Source: Microbacterium ginsengisoli (GTDB taxonomy: Bacteria; Actinomycetota; Actinomycetes; Actinomycetales; Microbacteriaceae). Taken from it: a stretch of DNA of 64,000 bases. The notes beneath the pieces were generated by a model. The model had not been told where the DNA came from and did no database searches. It worked only from the letters and a program-made list of their open reading frames with translations. The position numbers were made by a program, and so were the translations under genes. Position 1 is the stretch's first letter. Each line of letters starts with the position of its first letter. Location of the stretch: the NCBI RefSeq assembly GCF_000956535.1, contig NZ_JYIY01000077.1, forward strand, positions 1 to 64,000, in the 5' to 3' direction. This document shows, piece after piece, positions 8,479 through 17,246 of the stretch.

Positions 8479-9527
8479 CCGCCGTGCTGCGGGTCTCCCG
8501 CACGGCGCTTCGGGGCAACCTCGCGTCGCTGCGCGCGCGCGTCGCTCCGGCCGAGCTGATGCTCGTCGTGAAGGACGACGCCTACGGACACGGTCTCGCG
8601 AACGTCATCCCGACGGCCCTCGCGGCCGGCATCACCTGGATCGGGGCGTTCGACCTGCCGACCGCCCTCCGCGTGCGTGCCCTCGCAGGCGACGAGGTGC
8701 GCGTCTTCGCGTGGATGGTCGCGGGCGACGAGTCCCTGCGCGCCGCACTCGACGCCGGGATCGACCTCGGCGTCGGAGACCCGGCACTGCTCGACGAAGT
8801 GGTGCGCCTCGCCGCCGCGCGCGGCGTGACAGCGCGCGTGCACCTGAAGATCGACACGGGCCTGCACCGCAACGGCATCCGACCGGAGCAGTGGCCCGAT
8901 GCCGTCGCCCGCACGGCCGCGGCCCAGACGACCGGGGCGCTGAGCCTCGAGGGCGTGTGGAGCCATCTCGCCGAGGCATCCGACGACGAGGACGACGCGG
9001 CCCGCGCCCTCTTCGAGCAGGCCCTCGCCACCGTCCGCGAGGCCGGACTGCCGCGACCGCGCGCCCACCTCGCGGCCAGCGCCGCGGCATCCCTGCGACC
9101 CGAGTTCCGCTACGACATGGTGCGCATCGGCGCGTTCAGCTATGGGATCCGCCCCGCCGGCGGACCCGGCGAGGACGACCTCGGCATCGCGCCGGTGGGC
9201 GCACTCGAGGCCGAGGTCGTCGAGGTGAGGGACAGCACCGCGGTGCTCGGGATCGGCGCCCTCGACGGGCTTCCTTCACGCCTCGGCGGCCGAGTGAGAG
9301 CGCTGAGCCCGGCGGGGATGGTCGCTCTCGACCACGTGGACGATCTCACGACCTCGGTCGCGGCATGGCCCGGCGCGTCCGTCGGTCAAACGGTGCGCCT
9401 CTACGGCACGGGGGCGCTCAGCGCCACCGACCTGGCGGAAGCGATCGACACGATCGGCGAGGAGATCGCGGTGCGGCTGTCGCCCCTCATCGAGCGTCGC
9501 GCCGAGGACGACGTCAGGACTCGATGA
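8475..9527 (+). CDS. Alanine racemase-like protein with PLP barrel but no catalytic Tyr segment
   Basis: A 350-residue fold-type III PLP enzyme related to alanine racemase. The barrel is complete: PLP lysine Lys33 in VVKDDAYGHG, Lys125 and Arg132 in HLKIDTGLHRNG, His164 in GVWSHLAEAS, and the PLP-nitrogen-contacting Arg217 in MVRIGAFSYG. The C-terminal domain is short: the strand that should carry GVSYG with the catalytic Tyr is missing, GYADG is IGALDG, and the Met-Asp motif is ALDH. It therefore has one half of a racemase site and the preceding gene has the other. Its 3' end overlaps the convergent DUF7455 gene by 14 bases. It may make a D-amino acid for the cell wall, but alanine, lysine, ornithine or serine cannot be told apart by reading. 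Confidence 0.85.
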   Translation: MTAVLRVSRTALRGNLASLRARVAPAELMLVVKDDAYGHGLANVIPTALAAGITWIGAFDLPTALRVRALAGDEVRVFAWMVAGDESLRAALDAGIDLGVGDPALLDEVVRLAAARGVTARVHLKIDTGLHRNGIRPEQWPDAVARTAAAQTTGALSLEGVWSHLAEASDDEDDAARALFEQALATVREAGLPRPRAHLAASAAASLRPEFRYDMVRIGAFSYGIRPAGGPGEDDLGIAPVGALEAEVVEVRDSTAVLGIGALDGLPSRLGGRVRALSPAGMVALDHVDDLTTSVAAWPGASVGQTVRLYGTGALSATDLAEAIDTIGEEIAVRLSPLIERRAEDDVRTR

Positions 9528-9735
9528 GGCGAGCGGTCTCGTCGTGCCACGAGGTGGCGACGGAGCGGAGCTTGGCCTCGTACTTGCGGCCGTGGTGGGC
9601 GCAGAACAGGAGCTGCGTGCCGTTCACCTCGGCGGCGATGTAGGCCTGAGCGCCGCAGGAGTCGCAGCGGTCGACGGCGGTGAGACGGTAGTCGAGAACG
9701 GCATTGCCCTCGGTGGGGGTCGACGTGTAGGTCAT
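9514..9735 (-). CDS. DUF7455 small zinc-ribbon-like protein
   Basis: A 73-residue conserved actinobacterial protein of unknown function. It has a CDSCG pair near residue 24 and a CAHH pair near residue 45 (CDSCGAQAYIAAEVNG and LLFCAHHGRKYE), so it probably binds one zinc. No membrane segment is seen. The ATG at 9733-9735 has a GAGGAGG ribosome site. It lies divergently from parE and overlaps the racemase-like gene tail to tail by 14 bases. Confidence 0.75.
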   Translation of the reverse strand: MTYTSTPTEGNAVLDYRLTAVDRCDSCGAQAYIAAEVNGTQLLFCAHHGRKYEAKLRSVATSWHDETARLIES

Positions 9736-9901
9736 GATGACTGCCTCCTCGATGCGTCTGCCCGACGCCCGGTGGCGCCGAAGTCCTCACATACAAGCAC
9801 GCCGATGTTTCGGGTATGCCGCGAACGCGTCACATTTCGCTCAACGCGTACGGCGGCCCCCGTACCCCGTGTCTGTGCCAGGCGACGTCGGTACCCGCGC
9901 A

Positions 9902-9907
9902 TACGCT
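9902..9907 (+). promoter_or_regulatory. Putative -10 box of parE
   Basis: TACGCT lies eight bases before the GTG start of parE, leaving a 5' leader of only one or two bases. No -35 consensus is seen. The rest of 9736-9901 shows no gene. Confidence 0.4.
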
Positions 9908-9915
9908 TGGAGATT

Positions 9916-11994
9916 GTGACCGCCGAGTACTCCGCCCACCACCTCCAGGTCCTCGAGGGACTCGAGGCCGTGCGCAAGCGTCCCGGCATGTACATCGGCT
10001 CTACCGACTCCCGCGGACTCATGCACTGCCTGTGGGAGATCATCGACAACGCGGTCGACGAAGCGCTCGGCGGGTTCGGCGAACGCATCGACGTCACCCT
10101 GCGTCCCGACGGGAGCGTCGAGGTCGGCGACCGTGCCCGCGGCATCCCGGTCGACATCGAACCGCGCACCGGGCTCACGGGCGTCGAGGTCGTGTTCACG
10201 AAGCTGCACGCCGGCGGCAAGTTCGGCGGCGGGTCCTACGCGGCATCCGGTGGTCTGCACGGTGTGGGCGCCTCGGTCGTCAACGCGCTGTCGGAGCGCC
10301 TCGACGTGGAGGTCGACCGCGACGGCAAGACGTACGCGCTGTCGTTCCGTCGGGGCGAGCCCGGCGTCTTCGCCGACAGCGGTGAACCGCGACCCGACGC
10401 CCCCTTCACCCCGTACGACGAGCGCAGCGAGCTGCGGGTCATCGGCAAGGTCGCGAAAGGCGTGACCGGCACGCGGGTGCGCTACTGGGCCGACCGTCAG
10501 ATCTTCACCCGCGATGCGACGTTCCACCTCGACGAGCTCGAGCAGCGGGCGCGGCAGACCGCGTTCCTCGTCCCGGGGCTCCACATCGCGATCGGCGATG
10601 CCCGCGGTGAGACACCGGTCACCACCGACTTCCACTTCGACGGGGGCATCTCCGAGTTCGCCGACTTCCTCGCGCCCGACAGCGGCGTGACCGACACGTG
10701 GCGCCTGACCGGTACCGGCGACTTCACCGAGACCGTACCCGTGCTGCAGGCATCGGGCGCGATGGTTCCCACCGAGGTGACGCGCACGTGCGAGGTCGAC
10801 ATCGCGCTGCGGTGGGGCACCGGATACGAGACGGTCAGCCGTTCGTTCGTGAACATCATCGCCACGCCCAAAGGCGGCACCCACCAACAGGGCTTCGAGC
10901 AGGGCCTCATGAAGGTGCTGCGCACCCAGGTCGAGCAGAACGCCCGCCGACTGAAGGTCGGCACCGACAAGATCGAGAAGGACGACATCCTCGCGGGCCT
11001 CACCGCGGTGCTCACCGTCCGTCTTCCCGAGCCCCAGTTCGAGGGCCAGACGAAGGAGGTGCTGGGCACGCCCGCGGTGCGCCAGATCGTCACCTCCGTG
11101 GTCTCACGCTCCCTCGGCGAGCGGTTCTCGTCGACCAAGCGCGACGACAAAGCCCAGACCGCGCTTCTGCTCGACAAGGTGGTCGCCGAGATGAAGGCGC
11201 GCATCTCCGCGCGCGCCCACAAGGAGACCCAGCGCCGCAAGAACGCGCTCGAGTCGTCGTCGCTGCCCGCGAAGCTCGTCGACTGCCGCACGAACGACGT
11301 CGCCGCCTCCGAACTGTTCATCGTCGAGGGCAACTCGGCCCTCGGCACCGCGAAGGAGGCGCGCACCAGCGAGTACCAGGCACTGCTTCCCATCCGCGGG
11401 AAGATCCTGAACACGCAGAAGGCATCGATCAGCGACATGCTCTCGAACGCCGAGTGCGCTTCGATCATCCAGGTGATCGGCGCGGGCTCCGGACGCTCGT
11501 TCGATCTCGAGCAGGCGCGCTATGGCAAGGTCATCCTCATGAGCGACGCCGACGTCGACGGCGCGCACATCCGCACGCTGCTGCTCACCCTGTTCTTCCG
11601 CTACATGCGTCCGCTCGTCGAGGCGGGCCGCGTCTACGCCGCTGTTCCTCCGCTGCATCGGGTGATCGTCGTGAACCCCGGCTCGAAGCCGAACGAGACG
11701 ATCTACACCTACTCCGAGCAGGAGCTGCACGCCCTGCTCGCGAAGCTGCAGAAGGCGGGTCGCCGCTGGCAGGAGCCCATCCAGCGCTACAAGGGTCTCG
11801 GCGAGATGGATGCCGAGCAGCTCGCGACCACCACGATGGACCGGGCCGGGCGCACCCTGCGTCGGGTGACCTTCTCCGACGCGGAGGCCGCGGCCACCGT
11901 GTTCGAGCTGCTCATGGGCAACGAGGTCGCACCGCGCCGCGAGTTCATCGTGACCTCGAGCGACCGACTGGCGCGCGACCGCATCGACGCCTGA
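9916..11994 (+). CDS. parE: DNA topoisomerase IV subunit B
   Basis: The ATPase subunit of type II topoisomerase IV, which decatenates chromosomes with ParC. It has 692 residues when read from the GTG at 9916, where the family start TAEYSAHHLQVLEGLEAVRK appears; the frame is open upstream but unlike the family. The GHKL ATP site includes DNAVDEALGG, FTKLHAGGKF and GGLHGVGASVVNAL. The usual DNGRGIP loop reads DRARGIP here. The TOPRIM domain shows EGNSALGTAKEAR and DADVDGAHIRTLLLT. The C-terminus ends at the QRYKGLGEMDAEQL region and has no GyrB-type insertion. It converges on parC 79 bases downstream, which supports topoisomerase IV over gyrase. Confidence 0.93.
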   Translation: MTAEYSAHHLQVLEGLEAVRKRPGMYIGSTDSRGLMHCLWEIIDNAVDEALGGFGERIDVTLRPDGSVEVGDRARGIPVDIEPRTGLTGVEVVFTKLHAGGKFGGGSYAASGGLHGVGASVVNALSERLDVEVDRDGKTYALSFRRGEPGVFADSGEPRPDAPFTPYDERSELRVIGKVAKGVTGTRVRYWADRQIFTRDATFHLDELEQRARQTAFLVPGLHIAIGDARGETPVTTDFHFDGGISEFADFLAPDSGVTDTWRLTGTGDFTETVPVLQASGAMVPTEVTRTCEVDIALRWGTGYETVSRSFVNIIATPKGGTHQQGFEQGLMKVLRTQVEQNARRLKVGTDKIEKDDILAGLTAVLTVRLPEPQFEGQTKEVLGTPAVRQIVTSVVSRSLGERFSSTKRDDKAQTALLLDKVVAEMKARISARAHKETQRRKNALESSSLPAKLVDCRTNDVAASELFIVEGNSALGTAKEARTSEYQALLPIRGKILNTQKASISDMLSNAECASIIQVIGAGSGRSFDLEQARYGKVILMSDADVDGAHIRTLLLTLFFRYMRPLVEAGRVYAAVPPLHRVIVVNPGSKPNETIYTYSEQELHALLAKLQKAGRRWQEPIQRYKGLGEMDAEQLATTTMDRAGRTLRRVTFSDAEAAATVFELLMGNEVAPRREFIVTSSDRLARDRIDA

Positions 11995-12073
11995 CCGGCG
12001 ACACGCTCGGAGTCTCGCCGCCGGCACGTCTTACGGCCGCCCGAATCACGAGTGGATGCCGCACCTCGGCCGG

Positions 12074-14524
12074 CTACGCGAGGGCGGTGCCGACGGCGCC
12101 GATGACGGCATCGATCGTCTGGCCCGAGGCATCCCGTTTCGCCCCGGAGGCCGGCAGCGCCCGCGTCGAGCCGTCCGCACCCACGGCGCGCGGCTCGACG
12201 CCGACCCAGGCGAGCGTCAGGGCGTCCTCGCCACGCAGGAACCGCTGCGCGCGAACACCGCCGGTGGCGCGACCCTTGGGCGGGAACTCCGCGAACGCCG
12301 ACACCTTGCCGCTGCCCGCGTCTGCCCCGGCCAGCACGGAGGAGCTTCCCGCGACGGTCACAACCTCGGCGGCGTCCGGATCGGTCACGACGGCCACGTG
12401 GATGACCTCGGCGCCGTCGGACAGACGGATGCCCGCCATGCCACCCGCGGCGCGACCCTGTGGTCGCACGGCCGACGCCTCGAACCTCAGGAGCTGGGCG
12501 TCGCTCGCGACGAACACGATCTCGGCTTCGTCGGGCGCGACGGCCGCTCCGACGACCTCGTCGCCGGGTTTCAGAGCGATGATCTCGATGTCGTGCTTGC
12601 CCGGGGCGAGTTCGGTGGCCGACACACGCTTCACGACTCCCTGACGGGTGCCGAGCGCGATCGGCGGCTCCGCGACGAGAGGCACGAGGGCGACGACGTG
12701 CTCGCCCTTCTCCAGCGCCAGGTACTGGTCGACGCGGGTGCCGACGGCGAGCTGCACCGAGTTGGCGGGCACCGACGGAAGGTCGACGGGGGAGAGCCGC
12801 ACGAGCCGCCCGCGCGTCGTCACCGCACCGATCTCGCCCCGCACCGTGGTCGTCACCACCGAGCGCACCGCGTCGTGCTTCGACCGGCGCGCAGGCGGCA
12901 CGATCGCGCCGTCTTCGCCGAGCTCGGCGCGCACCATGCGGCCGGTGGCCGACAGGTAGACGCGGCACGGGTCGTCGGCGATCTCCAGGCTCGGCGCGGT
13001 CGCACGCGACGCGGTACGCGCGGTGACCGGAGAGCCGTTCATGAGCAGCGTGCGCCGCGGCGTGCCGTACTGCTCGGCGACGAGCTCGAGCTCGCTCGCC
13101 ACCGCCGCGCGCAGCAGCACGTCACTGCCGAGCAGCTCCTCGAGGCTCGCGATCTCAGCCTTCAGCTCGTCGCGCTCCGACTCGAGCTCGATGCGCGAGA
13201 ACCGTGTGAGCCGGCGCAGCCGCAGTTCGAGGATGTACTCCGCCTGCACCTCGGACAGGTCGAACACCGTCATCAGCCGCCCGCGCGCCGACTCCGAGTC
13301 ATCCGAGGTGCGGATCACCTGGATGACCTCGTCGATGTCGAGGATCGCGATGAGCAAGCCCTCGACGAGGTGCAGCCGGTCCCGGCGCTTGGCAAGACGG
13401 TATTCGCTGCGCCGCGTGATGACGCGCAGGCGATGGTCGAGGTAGACCCGCAGCAGCGGCTTGAGGCCGAGCGTCTGCGGCTGGCCGTCGACGAGGGCCA
13501 CGTTGTTGATGCCGAACGAGTCCTCGAGGGGCGTGAGCCGGTAGAGCTGCTCGAGCACAGCGGTCGGCTCGAAGCCGGTCTTGATGCCGATCACGATGCG
13601 CAGCGGGTGCTCACGGTCGGTTAGGTCGGTGACATCGGAGATGCCGGTCAGCTTCTTCGCGTTGACGGCGTCCTTGATCTTCTCGATGACGCGCTCAGGG
13701 CCGACCATGTACGGGAGTTCGGTGACGATGAGGCCGGTGCGGCGCGGGCCGAGCTGTTCGACCGTGACCTTGCCTCTCGTGCGGAACGTGCCGCGGCCGG
13801 TCGTGTAGGCGTCCTTGATGCCGTCGAGCCCGACGATGATCCCGCCCGACGGAAGGTCGGGGCCAGGGACGAACTCCATCAGCTCCTCAACGGATGCCTC
13901 GGGGTTCTCGAGCAGATGCACCGCGGCGGCCACGACCTCGATGAGGTTGTGGGGCGCCATGTTCGTCGCCATGCCGACGGCAATGCCTGCGGCGCCGTTG
14001 ACGAGGAGGTTCGGGAAGGCAGCCGGCAGCACTTCGGGCTGTTGGAACTGCCCGTCGTAGTTCGGCACGAAATCGACGACGTCCTCGTCGAGGTCGGCGG
14101 TGAGGGCGAGTGCCGACGGCGCGAGCCGCGCCTCCGTGTAGCGCGGGGCGGCGGGACCGTCGTCGAGGGAGCCGAAGTTGCCGTGACCGTCGACGAGCGG
14201 CACGCGCAGCGTGAAGGGCTGCGCGAGTCGCACGAGTGCGTCGTAGATCGGCGCGTCGCCGTGAGGGTGCAGCTTTCCCATGACCTCACCGACGACGCGG
14301 GCACTCTTGACGTGGCCTCGGTCGGGGCGCAGCCCCATGTCGGCCATCTGGAAGAGGATGCGGCGCTGCACGGGCTTCAGTCCGTCGCGCGCATCGGGGA
14401 GCGCCCGGGAGTAGATGACCGAATAGGCGTACTCCAGGAAGGAGCCTTGCATCTCGGTCGACAGGTCGACGTCGTCGATGCGCTCCTCTGAGGGCGGCGT
14501 GGAGGGGTTTCGGGTGCTGGCCAT
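12074..14524 (-). CDS. parC: DNA topoisomerase IV subunit A
   Basis: The breakage-reunion subunit of topoisomerase IV. The ATG at 14522-14524 gives 816 residues; the frame is open further upstream but only from here does it look like the family. The winged-helix region has YAYSVIYSRALPDARDGLKP and QRRILFQMADMGLRPDRGHV, and the catalytic Tyr is in APRYTEARLAP. After the tower and coiled-coil gate (LRRLTRFSRIELESERDELK) come beta-pinwheel repeats of the C-terminal DNA-wrapping domain. No GyrA box of the canonical type is evident. It faces parE tail to tail. Confidence 0.92.
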   Translation of the reverse strand: MASTRNPSTPPSEERIDDVDLSTEMQGSFLEYAYSVIYSRALPDARDGLKPVQRRILFQMADMGLRPDRGHVKSARVVGEVMGKLHPHGDAPIYDALVRLAQPFTLRVPLVDGHGNFGSLDDGPAAPRYTEARLAPSALALTADLDEDVVDFVPNYDGQFQQPEVLPAAFPNLLVNGAAGIAVGMATNMAPHNLIEVVAAAVHLLENPEASVEELMEFVPGPDLPSGGIIVGLDGIKDAYTTGRGTFRTRGKVTVEQLGPRRTGLIVTELPYMVGPERVIEKIKDAVNAKKLTGISDVTDLTDREHPLRIVIGIKTGFEPTAVLEQLYRLTPLEDSFGINNVALVDGQPQTLGLKPLLRVYLDHRLRVITRRSEYRLAKRRDRLHLVEGLLIAILDIDEVIQVIRTSDDSESARGRLMTVFDLSEVQAEYILELRLRRLTRFSRIELESERDELKAEIASLEELLGSDVLLRAAVASELELVAEQYGTPRRTLLMNGSPVTARTASRATAPSLEIADDPCRVYLSATGRMVRAELGEDGAIVPPARRSKHDAVRSVVTTTVRGEIGAVTTRGRLVRLSPVDLPSVPANSVQLAVGTRVDQYLALEKGEHVVALVPLVAEPPIALGTRQGVVKRVSATELAPGKHDIEIIALKPGDEVVGAAVAPDEAEIVFVASDAQLLRFEASAVRPQGRAAGGMAGIRLSDGAEVIHVAVVTDPDAAEVVTVAGSSSVLAGADAGSGKVSAFAEFPPKGRATGGVRAQRFLRGEDALTLAWVGVEPRAVGADGSTRALPASGAKRDASGQTIDAVIGAVGTALA

Positions 14525-14579
14525 GACGTTCTGCCTCGTGTCGCGGGGCGGGGCGTGCGCGTGTGCGAGACTGACCCCG

Positions 14580-15695
14580 ATGCGCTCCAGCCTACCGACC
14601 GACCCCGCCGGAGCCCGGAGCCTCACCGGCGTCGTGTCGAACGCGTTGCGGGCGATCCGCGGCGAGGAGGGCTGGTTCCGTCCGGCGCCGAGCGTGATCG
14701 TGCTCCTCGTCGACGGGCTCGGCGCGCTCAACCTGCGCCAGCGTGCGGGGCACGCTCGATTCCTCGCGGAAGCGATGGGCAAGAAGGATGTCGCACGGTC
14801 GGTCTTCCCGTCGACGACCGCGGCCGCTCTCGCCTCCCTCTGGACGGGAGTCACGCCGGGGGAGCACGGCATCCTCGGATACCGCGTGCGGGTGCCCGAC
14901 ACCGGCATCGTCGCCAACCAGCTCAATGGCTGGGAGCGCGGCGAGCTCGACACCGAATCCTGGCCGCTGGCGCGCTCGCTCACCACGACACTCCGTGGAC
15001 GCGAGCGTCTCGTGGTCTGCTCGCGTCCGGAGTACGCGACATCCGGCTTCACGACCGCGGTGTTCCCGCACGGCATCCATCGCGACGCCGCCGACCTCGA
15101 CGACCGCGTCGAGAAGGCGATCGAGGCCGCCGCCGTGCCCGGAACCCTCGTCTACCTCTACGCACCCGAACTCGACACCGCCGGTCACCGCGCCGGATGG
15201 GAGTCCGATGAGTGGGCGGCGGTGCTCGAACAGATCGACCGAGCCGCGAGGCGGCTGCACGCGGCATCCGATGCCGGCATCGTGGTCACCGCCGACCATG
15301 GCATGGTCGATGTGCCGGCGCACCGCCAGATCATCGTCGACGACGCGGCGCTGCGCGATGACGTGACGGATGTCGCAGGCGAGCCCCGCATGCTGCACCT
15401 TTACGCGCGCGAAGGGTCTGCCGCGCGACTGGTCGAGGCGTGGCGCACGGCAGAGGGGGAGCGAGCCTGGGTGCTGAGCCGCGACGAGGCGATCGACGCC
15501 GGACTCTTCGGTGCCCGCGTCGCTCCCGAGGCGGCGAAACGCATCGGAGACGTGATCGTCGCCGCGCGCAGCGGTGTCGCGTACTACGACGGGCGCACCG
15601 ACGACATCAGCAGTCGCCGCATGGTCGGACAGCACGGATCACTCACCGAGCAGGAGCGCATCGTCCCGCTCATCGGGCTGGCCGCCTGGAGCTGA
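14580..15695 (+). CDS. Alkaline phosphatase superfamily protein (phosphodiesterase/nucleotide pyrophosphatase type)
   Basis: A 371-residue metal-dependent hydrolase of the type I phosphodiesterase/nucleotide pyrophosphatase group. The first metal Asp is in VIVLLVDGLGALNL and the nucleophile Thr is in FPSTTAAALASLWTGV. Later metal ligands lie in YAPELDTAGHRAGWES, VVTADHGMVDVP and MVGQHGSLT. No signal peptide or membrane helix is seen, so it is probably cytosolic. The ATG at 14580 is chosen from the domain start; an in-frame ATG at 14478 would overlap parC. It ends two bases before the stop of convergent sepH. The substrate is not known. Confidence 0.85.
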   Translation: MRSSLPTDPAGARSLTGVVSNALRAIRGEEGWFRPAPSVIVLLVDGLGALNLRQRAGHARFLAEAMGKKDVARSVFPSTTAAALASLWTGVTPGEHGILGYRVRVPDTGIVANQLNGWERGELDTESWPLARSLTTTLRGRERLVVCSRPEYATSGFTTAVFPHGIHRDAADLDDRVEKAIEAAAVPGTLVYLYAPELDTAGHRAGWESDEWAAVLEQIDRAARRLHAASDAGIVVTADHGMVDVPAHRQIIVDDAALRDDVTDVAGEPRMLHLYAREGSAARLVEAWRTAEGERAWVLSRDEAIDAGLFGARVAPEAAKRIGDVIVAARSGVAYYDGRTDDISSRRMVGQHGSLTEQERIVPLIGLAAWS

Positions 15696-15697
15696 GG

Positions 15698-16753
15698 TCA
15701 GCTCTCGTCGGTGCGGGCGCCGAAGACGATCTCATCCCACGACGGCATCGAAGTGCGACCTTTGCGCCGCTGCGCGTCGCTCCCGCCGGGCGGGCTCGTC
15801 GGCAGTGCGGGCGTCTCCACGGGCGCCGGAGCCTCGTCGTACCCCGGCTCGACCGCGTCGAACAGGGCGACCGGTGCGGCCGCGCCGCGGGGGACCTCGG
15901 CGATGACATCGGGCGCGTCGGGCCGCTGGCCGCGACGACGACGCAGCGCCTCGAGGAGGTCGGCCGTCTCGGATGAGGTGACGGATGCCTCGGGCGCCCG
16001 CTTGATCGCCGCGTGCTGAACGGCGGGGCTCGACTGCGGTGGCGCGACAGGAGTGTGATCGAGCGGCTCGACCTCGTGCGCATCCTCCGGCTCGAGGTCC
16101 GGGAGTGCGCGAGGTCCGAATGCGCCGCTGTCGAACCGTGAATCGTCCTTGATGCCCGGGATCTCGAGCGCGCGCAACCGCGGAATCAGACCGTCGGGCA
16201 GAGACCCCTGACGTGAGAGCTGTGTCGCATCGGCGTTGATCGGGGAGAGCACGGAACGTTTCGGATCGAAACTCCAGCGCGCGTCCCGCTCGACCTCGGT
16301 GATCGAGAACGAGAGCTTCACCGTCCAGCCGCTGTCGTCCTTCCAGCTGGACCACCGCTCGCCCACGGCGTGCGCCTCCACCAGCTTCGCGCGGACCGCG
16401 TCGCCGAAGGTGGTCGGCGTGTCGGAGTCGAAGTCGCTCGTGAGCAGCACCGGAACGGAGAGCGCCTGCCCGACGACGAACTCGCGCTCTGCGAGCACCG
16501 GTGCCTCGAAACGCACCACATCGTCGACGGAGAGGCCGAGCACCGCGGCGGTCTCCTCGGCGGATAGCCCGGCACGGATCTGCGCCTGGATGTCGCGGGG
16601 GCTTGCCTTCGTGCGGGATCCGGCGCTGGAACGGTCGGCGCGACGCAACTGGGTTCGCAGCACCTCGTCCACCGGGACACCGAAGCGCTCACCCGTCTCC
16701 GTGGCGAGCACCAGCACATCATCCTCGACGCCGATGACTCTGAGCTTTTCCAT
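15698..16753 (-). CDS. sepH: Septation protein SepH
   Basis: A 351-residue actinobacterial SepH (DUF3071), a cell-division protein that in Streptomyces binds FtsZ and promotes Z-ring assembly. The N-terminal DUF3071 domain (KLRVIGVEDDVLVLATETGE to about residue 170) includes a helix-turn-helix-like segment (AGLSAEETAAVLGLSVDDVV). A long Pro/Glu-rich linker follows, and the conserved C-terminal tail is MPSWDEIVFGAR. The ATG at 16751-16753 has a GGAGG site about 10 bases upstream; the longer open frame to 16852 does not match the family. It stands alone, converging on the phosphodiesterase-like gene. Confidence 0.92.
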   Translation of the reverse strand: MEKLRVIGVEDDVLVLATETGERFGVPVDEVLRTQLRRADRSSAGSRTKASPRDIQAQIRAGLSAEETAAVLGLSVDDVVRFEAPVLAEREFVVGQALSVPVLLTSDFDSDTPTTFGDAVRAKLVEAHAVGERWSSWKDDSGWTVKLSFSITEVERDARWSFDPKRSVLSPINADATQLSRQGSLPDGLIPRLRALEIPGIKDDSRFDSGAFGPRALPDLEPEDAHEVEPLDHTPVAPPQSSPAVQHAAIKRAPEASVTSSETADLLEALRRRRGQRPDAPDVIAEVPRGAAAPVALFDAVEPGYDEAPAPVETPALPTSPPGGSDAQRRKGRTSMPSWDEIVFGARTDES

Positions 16754-16952
16754 GCGGGACACGCCTCCGATCTGCCGTGTTCCGCCATGGTTCCACACCG
16801 CGACCGGACCGCTCGGAATATCGCCCGCGTGGCGGGCGTTTCGACGATGCACGCCTCAGCGGAACGCATTTGCGTTTGTGTTCCGCGTCATGCAAACTAT
16901 CGCCGCCGCGCGCCGCGCGGCACGCAGCATCTGGAAGTAGAGACACGGACGA
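16754..16952. other. Intergenic region between sepH and the DUF4193 gene
   Basis: A 199-base divergent interval. It includes a less GC-rich stretch (about 16858-16905) that may hold the DUF4193 promoter, but no confident -10/-35 pair can be named. No RNA gene or conserved small ORF is seen. Confidence 0.3.
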
Positions 16953-17246
16953 ATGGCCACGGATTACGACGCCCCGCGCAAGACCGACGACGACAGCGAG
17001 TCGATCGAGGCCCTCAAGGAGCGTGTGCCGGACAAGCTCTCCGGCTCGGGCGATTCCGAAGACACCGACAACCCGTCGGGCTTCGAGCTCCCGGGCGCGG
17101 ACCTCTCCGACCTCGAGCTCGACGTCGTCGTGCTCCCGCCCCAGGAGGACGAGTTCACGTGCGTGAGCTGCTTCTTGGTGAAGCACCGCTCGCAGCTCGA
17201 CCACGAAGAGGGCATCGGCCCTATCTGCGCGGAGTGCGCCGCGTGA
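16953..17246 (+). CDS. DUF4193 protein
   Basis: A 97-residue conserved actinobacterial protein of unknown function. The N-terminal two thirds is acidic and probably disordered. The C-terminus carries two cysteine pairs, FTCVSCFLVKHRSQL and ICAECAA, a CxxC...CxxC zinc-binding arrangement. The last 26 bases overlap the 3' end of the convergent DUF3093 gene. The neighbourhood with dut and DUF3710 is the usual actinobacterial one. Confidence 0.88.
   Translation: MATDYDAPRKTDDDSESIEALKERVPDKLSGSGDSEDTDNPSGFELPGADLSDLELDVVVLPPQEDEFTCVSCFLVKHRSQLDHEEGIGPICAECAA

Noticed and set aside
7831..9527. The two racemase-like ORFs as one alanine racemase broken by a frameshift
   Set aside because: Their order is wrong: the C-terminal-domain protein comes first and has its own N-terminal copy of the PLP motif, and the second protein starts afresh with a complete barrel.
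14566..14580. A leaderless -10 box for the phosphodiesterase-like gene
   Set aside because: The hexamer at that distance is GAGACT, lacking the TA start seen at all other cases.
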